This document shows, in pieces, positions 24,673 to 33,065 of a stretch of DNA of 64,000 bases (position 1 is the stretch's first letter; every line of letters starts with the position of its first letter). The notes under the pieces were generated by a model, which was not told the origin of the DNA, ran no database searches, and was given only the letters and a program-made list of their open reading frames with translations. The DNA comes from Sphingomonas ginsenosidivorax (GTDB lineage Bacteria; Pseudomonadota; Alphaproteobacteria; Sphingomonadales; Sphingomonadaceae), in assembly GCF_007995065.1 (NCBI RefSeq), contig NZ_VOQR01000001.1:437001-501000 (forward strand), given 5' to 3'. The position numbers and the translations under genes were made by a program.

Positions 24673-25478
24673 CACGTTCCGAACGGGTCGCCGTGCAACG
24701 CGATGAGGTCCTCGGCGCGCGTGATGTCGGCTTCGGTGTCGATCCCCGATATGTCGAACCGCGCAGGCTCGACCTCGACCGCGTCGATCGTCAGATGGAG
24801 GTCGAGCAACCGCAACTGCTCGAGACCTTCGAGCTGCTCGAGCTCGGTCGGCGCCGCCGCCTCGAATTGCTCCAGTGCCGGCAGGCGATAGCCGTAGAGC
24901 CCGACATGGCGCAGCACCGGCGACATCGGGGATGCCGCCCGCAGGCCGTCCTCACCCCGCATCGCCGGCAGGATCGCCTTGGAAAACCACAGCGCGCGCC
25001 CTGCGCCATCGCGAACGCAGGTCGTCCCGCTGAAGGGGGCAGCCTGCTTGTGCAGCCGTAGCGCATCCAGCGCCGCCCAACTCAACCGCACCACCGGCGT
25101 CGCAACGTCCGCACTTCCGTCCCGCAACGCCGCGATCACTGCGGGCAGCGCACCGACCGGCTGGAACGGCGCATCCCCCTGCAAGTTGACAACGATCGAG
25201 TCCTCGGCGGCGCCCAAACCAAGCGCCGCGGCGAGCGTACGGCCCGATCCCGACGTAATCGTCGGATCGGTCATCACCGCCTCGATGCCGGCCCGTGCGG
25301 CGTGATCGGCGATCCCTGCATCGTCTGTCGCCACGACGATGCGCGGATCGCCTGTCACTGAACGGCGCGCGAGATCGATCGTCCGGTGCAGAAGGCTCTG
25401 CCCCGCGATCAGCCGCAACGGCTTCCTCGGCAGCCGCGTCGAGGCCGCACGCGCCGGTATGACGATGAGGAGTTTCAG
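24672..25478 (-). CDS. kdsB: CMP-Kdo synthetase (3-deoxy-manno-octulosonate cytidylyltransferase)
   Basis: 268 residues if it starts at CTG 25478. From there the frame reads LKLLIVIPARAASTRLPRKP, the nucleotide-binding N-terminus found in nearly all KdsB. The next ATG/GTG/TTG-type start (TTG 25418) would delete this motif. The CTG overlaps the kdsD stop as CTGA, like the other coupled starts here. Later motifs are VATDDAGI near residue 50, VNLQGDAPF near residue 95 and LYGYRLPALEQF near residue 190. It activates Kdo with CTP for transfer by KpsS and KpsC. Confidence 0.93.
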   Translation of the reverse strand: MKLLIVIPARAASTRLPRKPLRLIAGQSLLHRTIDLARRSVTGDPRIVVATDDAGIADHAARAGIEAVMTDPTITSGSGRTLAAALGLGAAEDSIVVNLQGDAPFQPVGALPAVIAALRDGSADVATPVVRLSWAALDALRLHKQAAPFSGTTCVRDGAGRALWFSKAILPAMRGEDGLRAASPMSPVLRHVGLYGYRLPALEQFEAAAPTELEQLEGLEQLRLLDLHLTIDAVEVEPARFDISGIDTEADITRAEDLIALHGDPFGT

Positions 25479-26485
25479 GCGATACCTGCGCGCAGCGTAT
25501 CGTGCATGTGGATCACGCCTTCCAACCGCCCGGCCTGGGCGACGAACAGCATCATGACGCTCTTGCTCTGCATCCGACGCAACGCCTCCGACGCCAGTTC
25601 GCCTGGCGCGACCGTCAAGGGGTTGCGCGTCATAAGGTCGCCGACCCGCGCCTCCATGGTGTGCCCCCCGGTAATCGCCCGACGCAGGTCGCCGTCGGTA
25701 AACGCGCCGAGCAGCATGTTGCTCTCGTCGATCACTGCAGTACTACCATAGCGTGCGCGCGTCATTTCCGTCGTGGCGTCGAGCAGCGTCGCATCGGCGC
25801 CAACGTGCGGTATATCGTCGCCCGTCGCCATCAGGTCGTCGACCTTGAGCAACTGTGCACCGAGGCGTCCGTTCGGATGGAATTTGTAGAAGTCGTCGGC
25901 CGAAAAGCCGCGCAACTCGACCAGCGCAAGGGCGAGCGCATCGCCGAGTACAAGCTGGAGTGTCGTCGACGTCGTCGGCGTCAACGCGATGGGGCACGCC
26001 TCGCGAACCGCAGGAAGCGCGAGGCACAGGTCGGCTGCCGAACCAGCAACGCTGTCGGCATGCGAGGTAATCGTTGCGAGGGGGATGGCGAACCGCTTGC
26101 AGTACGCGATGATGGGTATCAGTTCCGCGCTGGCGCCCGACCGGGTGATCATGATGACCAGATCGTTTTCCGTGATCATGCCCAGGTCGCCGTGCCCGGC
26201 CTCGGCTGGATGCAGGTACATCGCGGGCGTGCCGGTCGACGTCAGCGTCGCCGTCACCTTGCGGGCGATGATGCCGCTCTTGCCCATGCCGGTGATGATC
26301 ACGCGGCCTTTCAAGTCGAAGACCTGGTGCACCAGAGTGTCGAACACAGTGGAGAAGGCAGCGTCGTCGAAGCCCGATGCGAGTTCGGCAAGCCCGTCAT
26401 GCGTGATGCGTAAGGTCCGCAACGCCGAGTCCGTAACCGCAGAGTAAGAACGCCGCCGGCTCGGTCCACTCAACATGGTCGCCAC
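25475..26485 (-). CDS. kdsD: D-arabinose-5-phosphate isomerase (KdsD/KpsF)
   Basis: 336 residues. An SIS domain (about 45-180) carries ITGMGKSGIIARKV and HPAEAGHGDLGMI, with the catalytic histidine region. Two CBS domains follow at about 215-270 and 280-334. It turns ribulose-5-phosphate into arabinose-5-phosphate, the KdsA substrate. As it lies in a capsule locus it corresponds to KpsF of group-2 systems. Its stop overlaps the CTG start of kdsB. The first codon may be ATG 26485 or ATG 26476. Confidence 0.93.
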   Translation of the reverse strand: MATMLSGPSRRRSYSAVTDSALRTLRITHDGLAELASGFDDAAFSTVFDTLVHQVFDLKGRVIITGMGKSGIIARKVTATLTSTGTPAMYLHPAEAGHGDLGMITENDLVIMITRSGASAELIPIIAYCKRFAIPLATITSHADSVAGSAADLCLALPAVREACPIALTPTTSTTLQLVLGDALALALVELRGFSADDFYKFHPNGRLGAQLLKVDDLMATGDDIPHVGADATLLDATTEMTRARYGSTAVIDESNMLLGAFTDGDLRRAITGGHTMEARVGDLMTRNPLTVAPGELASEALRRMQSKSVMMLFVAQAGRLEGVIHMHDTLRAGIA

Positions 26486-26793
26486 GTGGTATTCCCCTTA
26501 CATAATCCCACCAGGCGCCAACACACAGACGGCCAGTTCCTTTGCGACTATCAACGTTCCGCCCGCTGGAATGCGGTTATGACGCCGTAGTTGAATCCTG
26601 CATGTACCGGCAGACCGGGATGATGGCAACAATACCCGGGGCGCACTCGTCTCAGGCGGCGGCGCATTGCATTGCGACGGGCCAACTCCCGACCGCATTC
26701 CGGGACCGCGGCGCGCGCAAATCCTTCGCGGTGGTGCCCGGTCCTGGACGATCACTCCTGCCGTTTCGTCCCGGCTGCGCGCCGCCACGCCCG
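26486..26793. other. 308-bp gap between the GT4 gene and kdsD
   Basis: No convincing gene on either strand. Both flanking genes read leftwards, so the region is expected to end the kpsC-kpsS-GT4 transcript and to hold the kdsD promoter. I could not find a confident -35/-10 pair. Confidence 0.4.
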
Positions 26794-28008
26794 TTAACGC
26801 GCCACTTCGCGAGCGAGCGCCAGGACCATCGAGATATGATCCTGCCACGACGGGGCTGTCCAGTCACGGATCCGCGCATGGGCCGCGTCGCGTCGCGTCG
26901 ATTGCTTCGCCGCGTAGGCTTGGATAGCGTCGATCCAGCCCTTGCCGTCCAGGGGATCGAGGTACTCCGGCGCCGCGCCCCCGGCCTCGCGCAATGCGGG
27001 CAGATCGCTGCAGATAACGGGAGTCCCGACCATCAATGCTTCGGCAACAGGCATGCCGAAGCCCTCGGCAAAGGACGGCATCAGGAGGGCGCGGGCGCCG
27101 GTTAGCGCGGCGCTAACGTCGGCATCGGCCATGCCGTTGATCTCGTCGACGTGGGCGGCGACAGCCGGGCAACGTTCGAGCATGTCGACGATATTCTCGT
27201 TTTCCCAGCCACGTTTGCCAATGACCAGCAGCCGCGGAGGTGCGTTACCGGTATCGGCCAGACGGCGCCAGATATTGAGCAGCAGAAGATGATTTTTTCG
27301 GGGTTCGATCGTCCCGAGGCAAACGAAATACGGCTCGGCCGGCGGCACAAAGCGCGGCACCTGACGCAACGCCTCGTGGGTTCCCAGCGGCGCGACCCGT
27401 ATCGCCGGCGCGTGCGCTTTCGGGATCAGCCTTTCCAGGCCGTCGGCTGTTGCTTGCGAGTTGGCGATTAGCCCATCGGCCAGTCGCGCCAGCGTAGACA
27501 TACGCGTGCGATGGATCGCGGCGCCACCGGGGCGTGCATATTCCGGATGCTCGATCGGGATGAGGTCATGGACCAGCGCGACGAAGGCGCCGCCCTCGCG
27601 CGCGACGATGCGCGCCATCAACCGCGGTCGTTCGAGCGTGTCCGGCGAAGGCTGAATGAGTACCCGCCGCGCAAACGGACGCCTGCGCGGAACCGGCAGA
27701 GGAAACAGCGCGACCATCCACCAGAATGCGTCGATCTTGCGACTGATGCGCGGCCGCCGGTCCCCGATCGTCCAGCGTTCCTCGATGCGGTCGAGATAGC
27801 GCCTTACCCAGAACGACGAAAGTCGACCGTATCGCTTGATGAGCGGGTTCCACCCCGAAAAACACAGCGTGTCGGGCAACTGGTGCATCAACTCGCGCGC
27901 ATAGGACAACTCGACCCGGTCGACGCCGCTCGGCTGATTGACCAAGACCCGCGACATCAGTCGAGACAGGCTGAGCACGGTTTCTTGCTCGACGTCGTCG
28001 CCTTTCAC
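26794..28008 (-). CDS. Glycosyltransferase family 4
   Basis: 404 residues. The C-terminal GT-B half holds YFVCLGTIEPRKNHLLLL near residue 225 and the donor-binding segment PSFAEGFGMPVAEAL near residue 320, with the E-x7-E pair. The N-terminal half includes VALVHDLIPIEHPEY and ANSQATADGL, typical of mannosyl/rhamnosyl-type GT4 enzymes. It probably adds a sugar to the capsule repeat. Its start overlaps the kpsS stop (ATGA), so it is part of the kpsC-kpsS operon. The donor sugar is not known. Confidence 0.88.
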   Translation of the reverse strand: MKGDDVEQETVLSLSRLMSRVLVNQPSGVDRVELSYARELMHQLPDTLCFSGWNPLIKRYGRLSSFWVRRYLDRIEERWTIGDRRPRISRKIDAFWWMVALFPLPVPRRRPFARRVLIQPSPDTLERPRLMARIVAREGGAFVALVHDLIPIEHPEYARPGGAAIHRTRMSTLARLADGLIANSQATADGLERLIPKAHAPAIRVAPLGTHEALRQVPRFVPPAEPYFVCLGTIEPRKNHLLLLNIWRRLADTGNAPPRLLVIGKRGWENENIVDMLERCPAVAAHVDEINGMADADVSAALTGARALLMPSFAEGFGMPVAEALMVGTPVICSDLPALREAGGAAPEYLDPLDGKGWIDAIQAYAAKQSTRRDAAHARIRDWTAPSWQDHISMVLALAREVAR

Positions 28009-29249
28009 TCCGCTGCGGCCTTGAGCGTGATCGGGATGTTTGCGCCGGTCAGACGCGCGACCGATCCCTCGATCACCATCTCCACGCCCTGATCACTGCT
28101 CAGGCCGCCGGCGACCAAGCATCGATCGCGCAATACGCGGGTAAAAGCGTCCCACAGCACGGGATCGGGAATGGTCGGAGCTTGCCAGAAACTGTCGAGC
28201 GATCCCGAATGGACGAGACCCTCGATGCCGTACAGCGCCCTGCCCAGTACATAGGTCGGAACCCCGGCGCCGAGCGACAACGTGCCGACGGTGCTGTTGA
28301 TCGTCACGACACCCAGCGCCCCCTCGATGATTTGCGCGATATCGCCACCCTCGAGATAGAGCACACGGTCGCCAACCCCGTTCGCTTCCGCTTGGCCGCG
28401 GAGGATACGCCGCCAGTCGATCACGCCAGTATCGAGCGGATGACGCTTTATCACGAGAATGCTGTCGGCCGGGCCCGCCCTGGCGAAGCTCTCGATCGTC
28501 GCGAATGCGGCGGACGACATGCCGGGATAATGCGAATGCACGCGCAGCTGATAGTCGGAGTTCAGTTGCAGCGGCAGCACAAAATGCCTGCCGCTGCCAA
28601 TCGCCGCAAAACGCTTCAGCTGCTCCGCGATCCGCCGCGCGCGGCGCGGGCGGTCGAGATACTCCCGTAAATATGCCCAAGCCTCCGCGTAGGCCGGCTC
28701 GGTCCGGTGCGTGCGGTAGCCGGGAAAGCGCCAGCCGTTCAGATGCGACTTCAGATAATAGACGATCGTCGTGTGAACGCGTTTCGAAAAGTCGCTGGGC
28801 ACGGGCGGCTGCTTTGTCGAGAGCGGCAGATCCTGCGCCTGTGCACGATACCAGTCGGGGTCCGTCGACAGCATCGAATGCCCGTTCACGCCTTCGAGTT
28901 CGAGCGTCATGAAATCGGGGCGGATATAGCCCTCCTCGTAGACCCACACGCGGATACCGCGCATTGATGCGACGATGTGCGCCGACCGGTGATGGGGCCG
29001 GCAATCGCCGTAAAGGACGATATCGGTGATGGCGCGCTGATTGACGAACCGGCCGAAGAATTCCGGCCACTCCACCAGCGTGCCGGTATAGTCGGTCGCT
29101 GCATCCTGCCAATCGTGTCGGTCGCCGCCATTCAGGTTGATCCGATGCACGGTATGACCCTCGGCGCGAAGTCGCGCGGCAAGCCGCCGGAAGAAGTCGC
29201 CATGCGGCCCTTGCAAGAATCCGAAGACCTGTCGTTCGACCATATTCAA
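28005..29249 (-). CDS. kpsS: Capsule beta-Kdo transferase KpsS
   Basis: 414 residues, the usual KpsS length. The opening FGFLQGPHGDFFRRLAARL and VYEEGYIRPDFMTLE near residue 135 are conserved in KpsS/LipB. IKRHPLDTG near residue 270 and the C-terminal NSTVGTLSLGAGVPTYVLG near residue 325 complete the CMP-Kdo-binding half. It adds the first Kdo to the lysophospholipid acceptor at the inner membrane. It sits between kpsC (5-bp gap) and a GT4 gene (4-bp overlap). Confidence 0.92.
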   Translation of the reverse strand: MNMVERQVFGFLQGPHGDFFRRLAARLRAEGHTVHRINLNGGDRHDWQDAATDYTGTLVEWPEFFGRFVNQRAITDIVLYGDCRPHHRSAHIVASMRGIRVWVYEEGYIRPDFMTLELEGVNGHSMLSTDPDWYRAQAQDLPLSTKQPPVPSDFSKRVHTTIVYYLKSHLNGWRFPGYRTHRTEPAYAEAWAYLREYLDRPRRARRIAEQLKRFAAIGSGRHFVLPLQLNSDYQLRVHSHYPGMSSAAFATIESFARAGPADSILVIKRHPLDTGVIDWRRILRGQAEANGVGDRVLYLEGGDIAQIIEGALGVVTINSTVGTLSLGAGVPTYVLGRALYGIEGLVHSGSLDSFWQAPTIPDPVLWDAFTRVLRDRCLVAGGLSSDQGVEMVIEGSVARLTGANIPITLKAAAE

Positions 29250-29253
29250 AACT

Positions 29254-30399
29254 TTACGCTAGCCACAACCTGATACTCAATCGTGCAATCCGGCGATTGA
29301 TCCGTCCCTGGAGCCGCCGAAAACGCATAGGCATCGTTACCACCGGGCGATAGTCCGCGGAAGCGAGGCGGTCGATAAGTTTCTCGGCCGTACACCGTTC
29401 GCCGGTCAGGGGATCCATGTAGCGAGGATAGAGGATCAAGGTGGCGGCGCCCAGTTCGGCCAGAGTGATCTTGCGTGTCCGCCGCGGAACCGGACCGGCG
29501 AGGTCCGCCGTCAGGCCCCATCCAGCATAGAAAGGGTGCCCGTGCGTTACCACCGCCTTGCCCCGCATCAGCGCTTCGAATCCGGCAAGCGATGTAAGGA
29601 CATGCACCGCATCGACCTGCTCGATCAGCCCTGCCATCGTACCGTCCCGAACCACACTATCGGCATAGTGAAGCGCCTCGGCGTCGGAAATGCGTCCCTT
29701 GCGATGGCCTTGGTCGACATCGGGATGGGGGCGATACACCAGCATGGCGTCGGGCTCAGCCGCGCGCGCCCGGCGTAACAGGTCGAGATTTCCGGCGACT
29801 CCGCATCCCGACGTCAGGACGGAAAGGTCGTCTTCGACCTGTCCCACAACCAGAACTCGCCGGCGCGTATCGCGGGGAAGTGGGACCGAAGTCCGTCCGA
29901 TCTCGTACTTCCCGATACCGTTATTGATCATGCGCGCCATCAGCGCTTCGGCGCGAGCAAGCGTCGCCGGCAGAAACCCGCCGGCTTCGATCATGACTTC
30001 GAGATCGCTTGGACGAGACGCATCGTAATAGATGCCGCGTTGATCGAGGACGATCGACGAAGGCGGGGTGCAGTCGCTGCCCAAGCCGACCGAGCGGATG
30101 AAGCCGTCCTCCAGGCGCCAGACCGCGATGCCGCGTCGCGCTGCACGGGCCTCGAAATCGGTGGGCACGCGCGACGGCCAGATCGCGACAGCGCCGCGAA
30201 CCTGCTCTGCGGCATCAAGTGCACGCCGTGAATTCGCAAAGACGGATCGCGACGTCGGAGGCGTATCCCATAGCATGACGCTAATCTCGCGCGCCTTCCA
30301 GCGTGCGATCCCACCCGCAGCGGCGATAACGGCGTTATTCGGCCTGTCGCAATCCTGCGGGCTTGCGGATACTTCGGAGGCAGTTGCGCGGTTATCCAT
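29254..30399 (-). CDS. KpsC-type Kdo transferase, single module
   Basis: 381 residues. RLEDGFIRSVGLGSD, IVLDQRGIYYDASRPSDLE, VYRPHPDVDQGHRKG, GHPFYAGWGLT and LILYPRYMDPLTG are the successive KpsC signatures. Family knowledge: E. coli KpsC is about 675 residues with two such modules that alternate to build a mixed-linkage Kdo chain. Only one module is present here, with a natural start and stop and no sign of a frameshifted second half nearby. The linker may therefore be shorter or of one linkage type. It is the first gene of the leftward kpsC-kpsS-GT4 unit. Confidence 0.88.
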   Translation of the reverse strand: MDNRATASEVSASPQDCDRPNNAVIAAAGGIARWKAREISVMLWDTPPTSRSVFANSRRALDAAEQVRGAVAIWPSRVPTDFEARAARRGIAVWRLEDGFIRSVGLGSDCTPPSSIVLDQRGIYYDASRPSDLEVMIEAGGFLPATLARAEALMARMINNGIGKYEIGRTSVPLPRDTRRRVLVVGQVEDDLSVLTSGCGVAGNLDLLRRARAAEPDAMLVYRPHPDVDQGHRKGRISDAEALHYADSVVRDGTMAGLIEQVDAVHVLTSLAGFEALMRGKAVVTHGHPFYAGWGLTADLAGPVPRRTRKITLAELGAATLILYPRYMDPLTGERCTAEKLIDRLASADYRPVVTMPMRFRRLQGRINRRIARLSIRLWLA

Positions 30400-30588
30400 G
30401 GTCCACCGCTAATGGCGCGCCCATGCCTGGCCTTCAACCTAGATCGTACGCGTCGCATCGCGGCCCTGACCATGCCGTCGGATGAGTCGCTGGCTTGCGG
30501 TAAATGCATCATCAGGTCAGATGGGGAGCCGGGGGGGGGGCTTACGGCATGTTGTAATTGCGCCCGCATCCGCTATCGCCACGAGCCC
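30400..30588. promoter_or_regulatory. Divergent intergenic region with a G10 tract
   Basis: This 189-bp region separates kpsC from a GT2 gene and should hold both promoters. Ten guanines lie at 30531-30540, about 50 bases before the proposed GT2 start. If the GT2 protein instead begins at ATG 30412, the tract is coding and a one-base change would shift the frame. Either reading allows on/off switching. Confidence 0.5.
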
Positions 30589-32235
30589 ATGCGATCGAAC
30601 TTCATACAGGATTATGGCGGCAGGATAGTCACAGCCTGGCTCGCAGCCTATGTTCATGTCGATGCATTTCGGTTGGATCCGTGTGCCTATCTGACTGCCG
30701 CAAAATGGTGGATCAAGCGCAAGCGCGTGCGTGCCCGTGGGCAATTCGCGCCTCTTTTGGGCCAGTCGCCAAAAGCGTACAGGTTGTGGGCTTTACGCCA
30801 GGATCGAGCAGGAAGGACTACGCTCCTCCAGGTCGATCGACCCCCGATTCTCGCGCTGGTCGCTGCGGTCGGCGACGATCGCGAGTTGGCAATCACCCTT
30901 CGCAGCTTGACCGCGCAAGGTATCTCTGCCCACGTCATAGACTCCGGCTATACGCCCGGCGTTCGTTCCGGTCTCATCAACACGCTTGACGAGATCGACT
31001 GGGCCTCGGGCCCATGGCTGATGCCCGTCGTTGCTGGCGATAGGCTCGCATCCGGCGCGGCCGGCGCCTATCGGGCAGCGATCGCCGATCAGGGACTGGC
31101 TGAGGCACCGACCCGGATCGTTTACGCCGATGATGATTTGTCGAACCGGCGCAATCAGCGAAGTGCGCCACATTTCAAGCCGGACTGGAACAGCGAACTG
31201 TTCCGTCATTTCGATTATCTGACGGGCGCCTGCATCGTTCGCGCCCGGCGCCAGGATATTCAGGAACTGTCCGGAACGCAGGACTGGGCCCAGCAGCTTG
31301 TAATCCGGGCGGCGGGTAAGGGAGTGCCCTTTCATGTCCGCGAGGTCCTGCACCATCGCCGTGCGCGTATCGCTCCGTCAGTCGCGGCTGCGCCTATCGT
31401 TCTTCGCGGCGACCTGCCCCCCGTTACCGTCATTATACCGATCCGCAACCGCGTCGACCTATTGCGAACCTGCCTCGACGGGGTAGCGGCTACTAAGTAT
31501 CCCGATATCGAAGTGATCGTGGTGGACAATGACAGTGACGATCCGCAGACGCTGTCCTATCTGGCCGCGCTAGATCCCGCGCGTCATCGGGTGGTACGTC
31601 ATCCCGGCCCGTTCAATTATTCGGCGATGAACAACCGGGCGGTTGCAGGCGCGCACGGGCAACTGATCTGCCTGCTCAACAACGACGTCGAGGTCCTGGA
31701 GCCCGACTGGCTAGCGATGATGGCGGTGCAGGCAATGCGCAAAGACGTCGGAGCGGTCGGCGCCCGGCTGTTATATCCCGACGGCCGCATTCAGCATGCT
31801 GGCGTCGTAATTGGGGTAGGCAATGCGGCGGGCCACGCGCACCGCTTTGTCCATCCCGACGAAGAGGGGTATTTTCGCCGCCATGCCTTGGCGCAATTCA
31901 CGACTGCCGTAACGGGGGCTTGCCTCCTCGTGCAACGAGAGCGGTTCGAGGCGGTCGGCGGGCTGGACGAGCACAATTTCGCGGTCGCCTTCAACGATGT
32001 CGACCTGTGTCTGCGATTGAACCAGCGCGGCTGGCAATCGCTGTACGAACCACGCGCGACGCTGATTCATCATGAATCGGTATCGCGCGGGTTTGATCGC
32101 GATGTTGCCGGCGCCGCGCGGTTCGCGGGGGAGTTGGCGGCGCTTCAGCGCATCTGGAAGACGGACGAGATCATCGATCCCTGGCATCATCCGCATCTCA
32201 GCCGCGCTGCCGAACGCTTCACGGTGATGATTTAA
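30589..32235 (+). CDS. Glycosyltransferase family 2
   Basis: 548 residues from ATG 30589. This start is preferred because the 59 codons upstream to 30412 do not look like protein and cross a G10 run. The GT2 domain starts near residue 276 with PVTVIIPIRNRVDLL. VVDNDSDD, LLNNDVEVL and the late FNDVDLCLRLNQRGW supply the nucleotide, DXD-like and catalytic-base motifs. The N-terminal 270 residues hold an additional degenerate GT-like region (LALVAAVGDDRELAITLRSL). It resembles rhamnosyl-type GT2 proteins of polysaccharide loci. A DUF5672 gene follows after 2 bases. Confidence 0.85.
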   Translation: MRSNFIQDYGGRIVTAWLAAYVHVDAFRLDPCAYLTAAKWWIKRKRVRARGQFAPLLGQSPKAYRLWALRQDRAGRTTLLQVDRPPILALVAAVGDDRELAITLRSLTAQGISAHVIDSGYTPGVRSGLINTLDEIDWASGPWLMPVVAGDRLASGAAGAYRAAIADQGLAEAPTRIVYADDDLSNRRNQRSAPHFKPDWNSELFRHFDYLTGACIVRARRQDIQELSGTQDWAQQLVIRAAGKGVPFHVREVLHHRRARIAPSVAAAPIVLRGDLPPVTVIIPIRNRVDLLRTCLDGVAATKYPDIEVIVVDNDSDDPQTLSYLAALDPARHRVVRHPGPFNYSAMNNRAVAGAHGQLICLLNNDVEVLEPDWLAMMAVQAMRKDVGAVGARLLYPDGRIQHAGVVIGVGNAAGHAHRFVHPDEEGYFRRHALAQFTTAVTGACLLVQRERFEAVGGLDEHNFAVAFNDVDLCLRLNQRGWQSLYEPRATLIHHESVSRGFDRDVAGAARFAGELAALQRIWKTDEIIDPWHHPHLSRAAERFTVMI

Positions 32236-32237
32236 CC

Positions 32238-33020
32238 ATGTCCGCATCCCGGCTTTCCCTGCCGCAGGTCACATTGTGCGCGGCGTCCTCGGTCAACGTC
32301 GCCGCCACGATCCGCGCGTTGGAGTACAGTCTGGCGCAGGTCGAGTTCGGTGTGTGCCTGTTGTTCACCGATGCAGCGATCACGCCCGGGCGGGAGGAGA
32401 TCACCGTGGTGCCGATCGCGCCGATCACGTCCGCGGCAGCATATTCAGAGTTCCTGCTGTCGCGCATGATCGATCATATCGAAACCTCGCATTGCATGAT
32501 CGCACAGTGGGATGGGCATGTCCTGAACGCAAAGGCGTGGCGTCCGGACTTTCTCGACTACGACTATATCGGCGCCAGCTGGCCCCAGTTCACTGACGGT
32601 TACGACGTCGGCAATGGCGGCTTCTCGTTGCGGAGCCGCGCAATGATGGAAAACTGTAGGCATCCCGATTTCCAGACTTTCCATCCCGAGGACATCGCAA
32701 TCGGGCGCCGCAATCGGGGCTGGCTGGAGAGCAGGGGCATGCGCTTTCCGTCCCGTGCGCTGGCCGATCGCTTTTCCGCCGAGCGCGCGGGCGACCCGAG
32801 CACCAGCTTCGGCTATCACGGCGTTTGGCAGATGATCCACACGATTGGGGTAGACGCGTTCTGGGATGTCTATCGTGACCTGGACGACCGCAGTACCGTG
32901 AGGCATGACTTCGCAACGATCCTGAAGCAGATAAGGCGGGAAAAGGGCGGCGATGGCCGTACCATACGCCTGATCGCGGACCGCGTCCGCTATGCCGTAT
33001 CGACCCGTCTCAAACGATGA
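32238..33020 (+). CDS. DUF5672 family protein, putative glycosyltransferase
   Basis: 260 residues. The DUF5672 signatures are all present: AQWDGHVLNAKAWRPDFLDYDYIGASW at about 92-118, VGNGGFSLRSRAMM at about 125 and a later HPEDIAIGRRNR. QWDGH may be a DXD-like metal site. The family is found with polysaccharide genes and is believed to be a GT-A-type transferase, but chemistry is not proven. It is 2 bp behind the GT2 gene and 45 bp before a dioxygenase gene. Confidence 0.8.
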   Translation: MSASRLSLPQVTLCAASSVNVAATIRALEYSLAQVEFGVCLLFTDAAITPGREEITVVPIAPITSAAAYSEFLLSRMIDHIETSHCMIAQWDGHVLNAKAWRPDFLDYDYIGASWPQFTDGYDVGNGGFSLRSRAMMENCRHPDFQTFHPEDIAIGRRNRGWLESRGMRFPSRALADRFSAERAGDPSTSFGYHGVWQMIHTIGVDAFWDVYRDLDDRSTVRHDFATILKQIRREKGGDGRTIRLIADRVRYAVSTRLKR

Positions 33021-33065
33021 TATGCATCAAACTACAGTGAATACAGTGAATAAGGACCACAGGCA

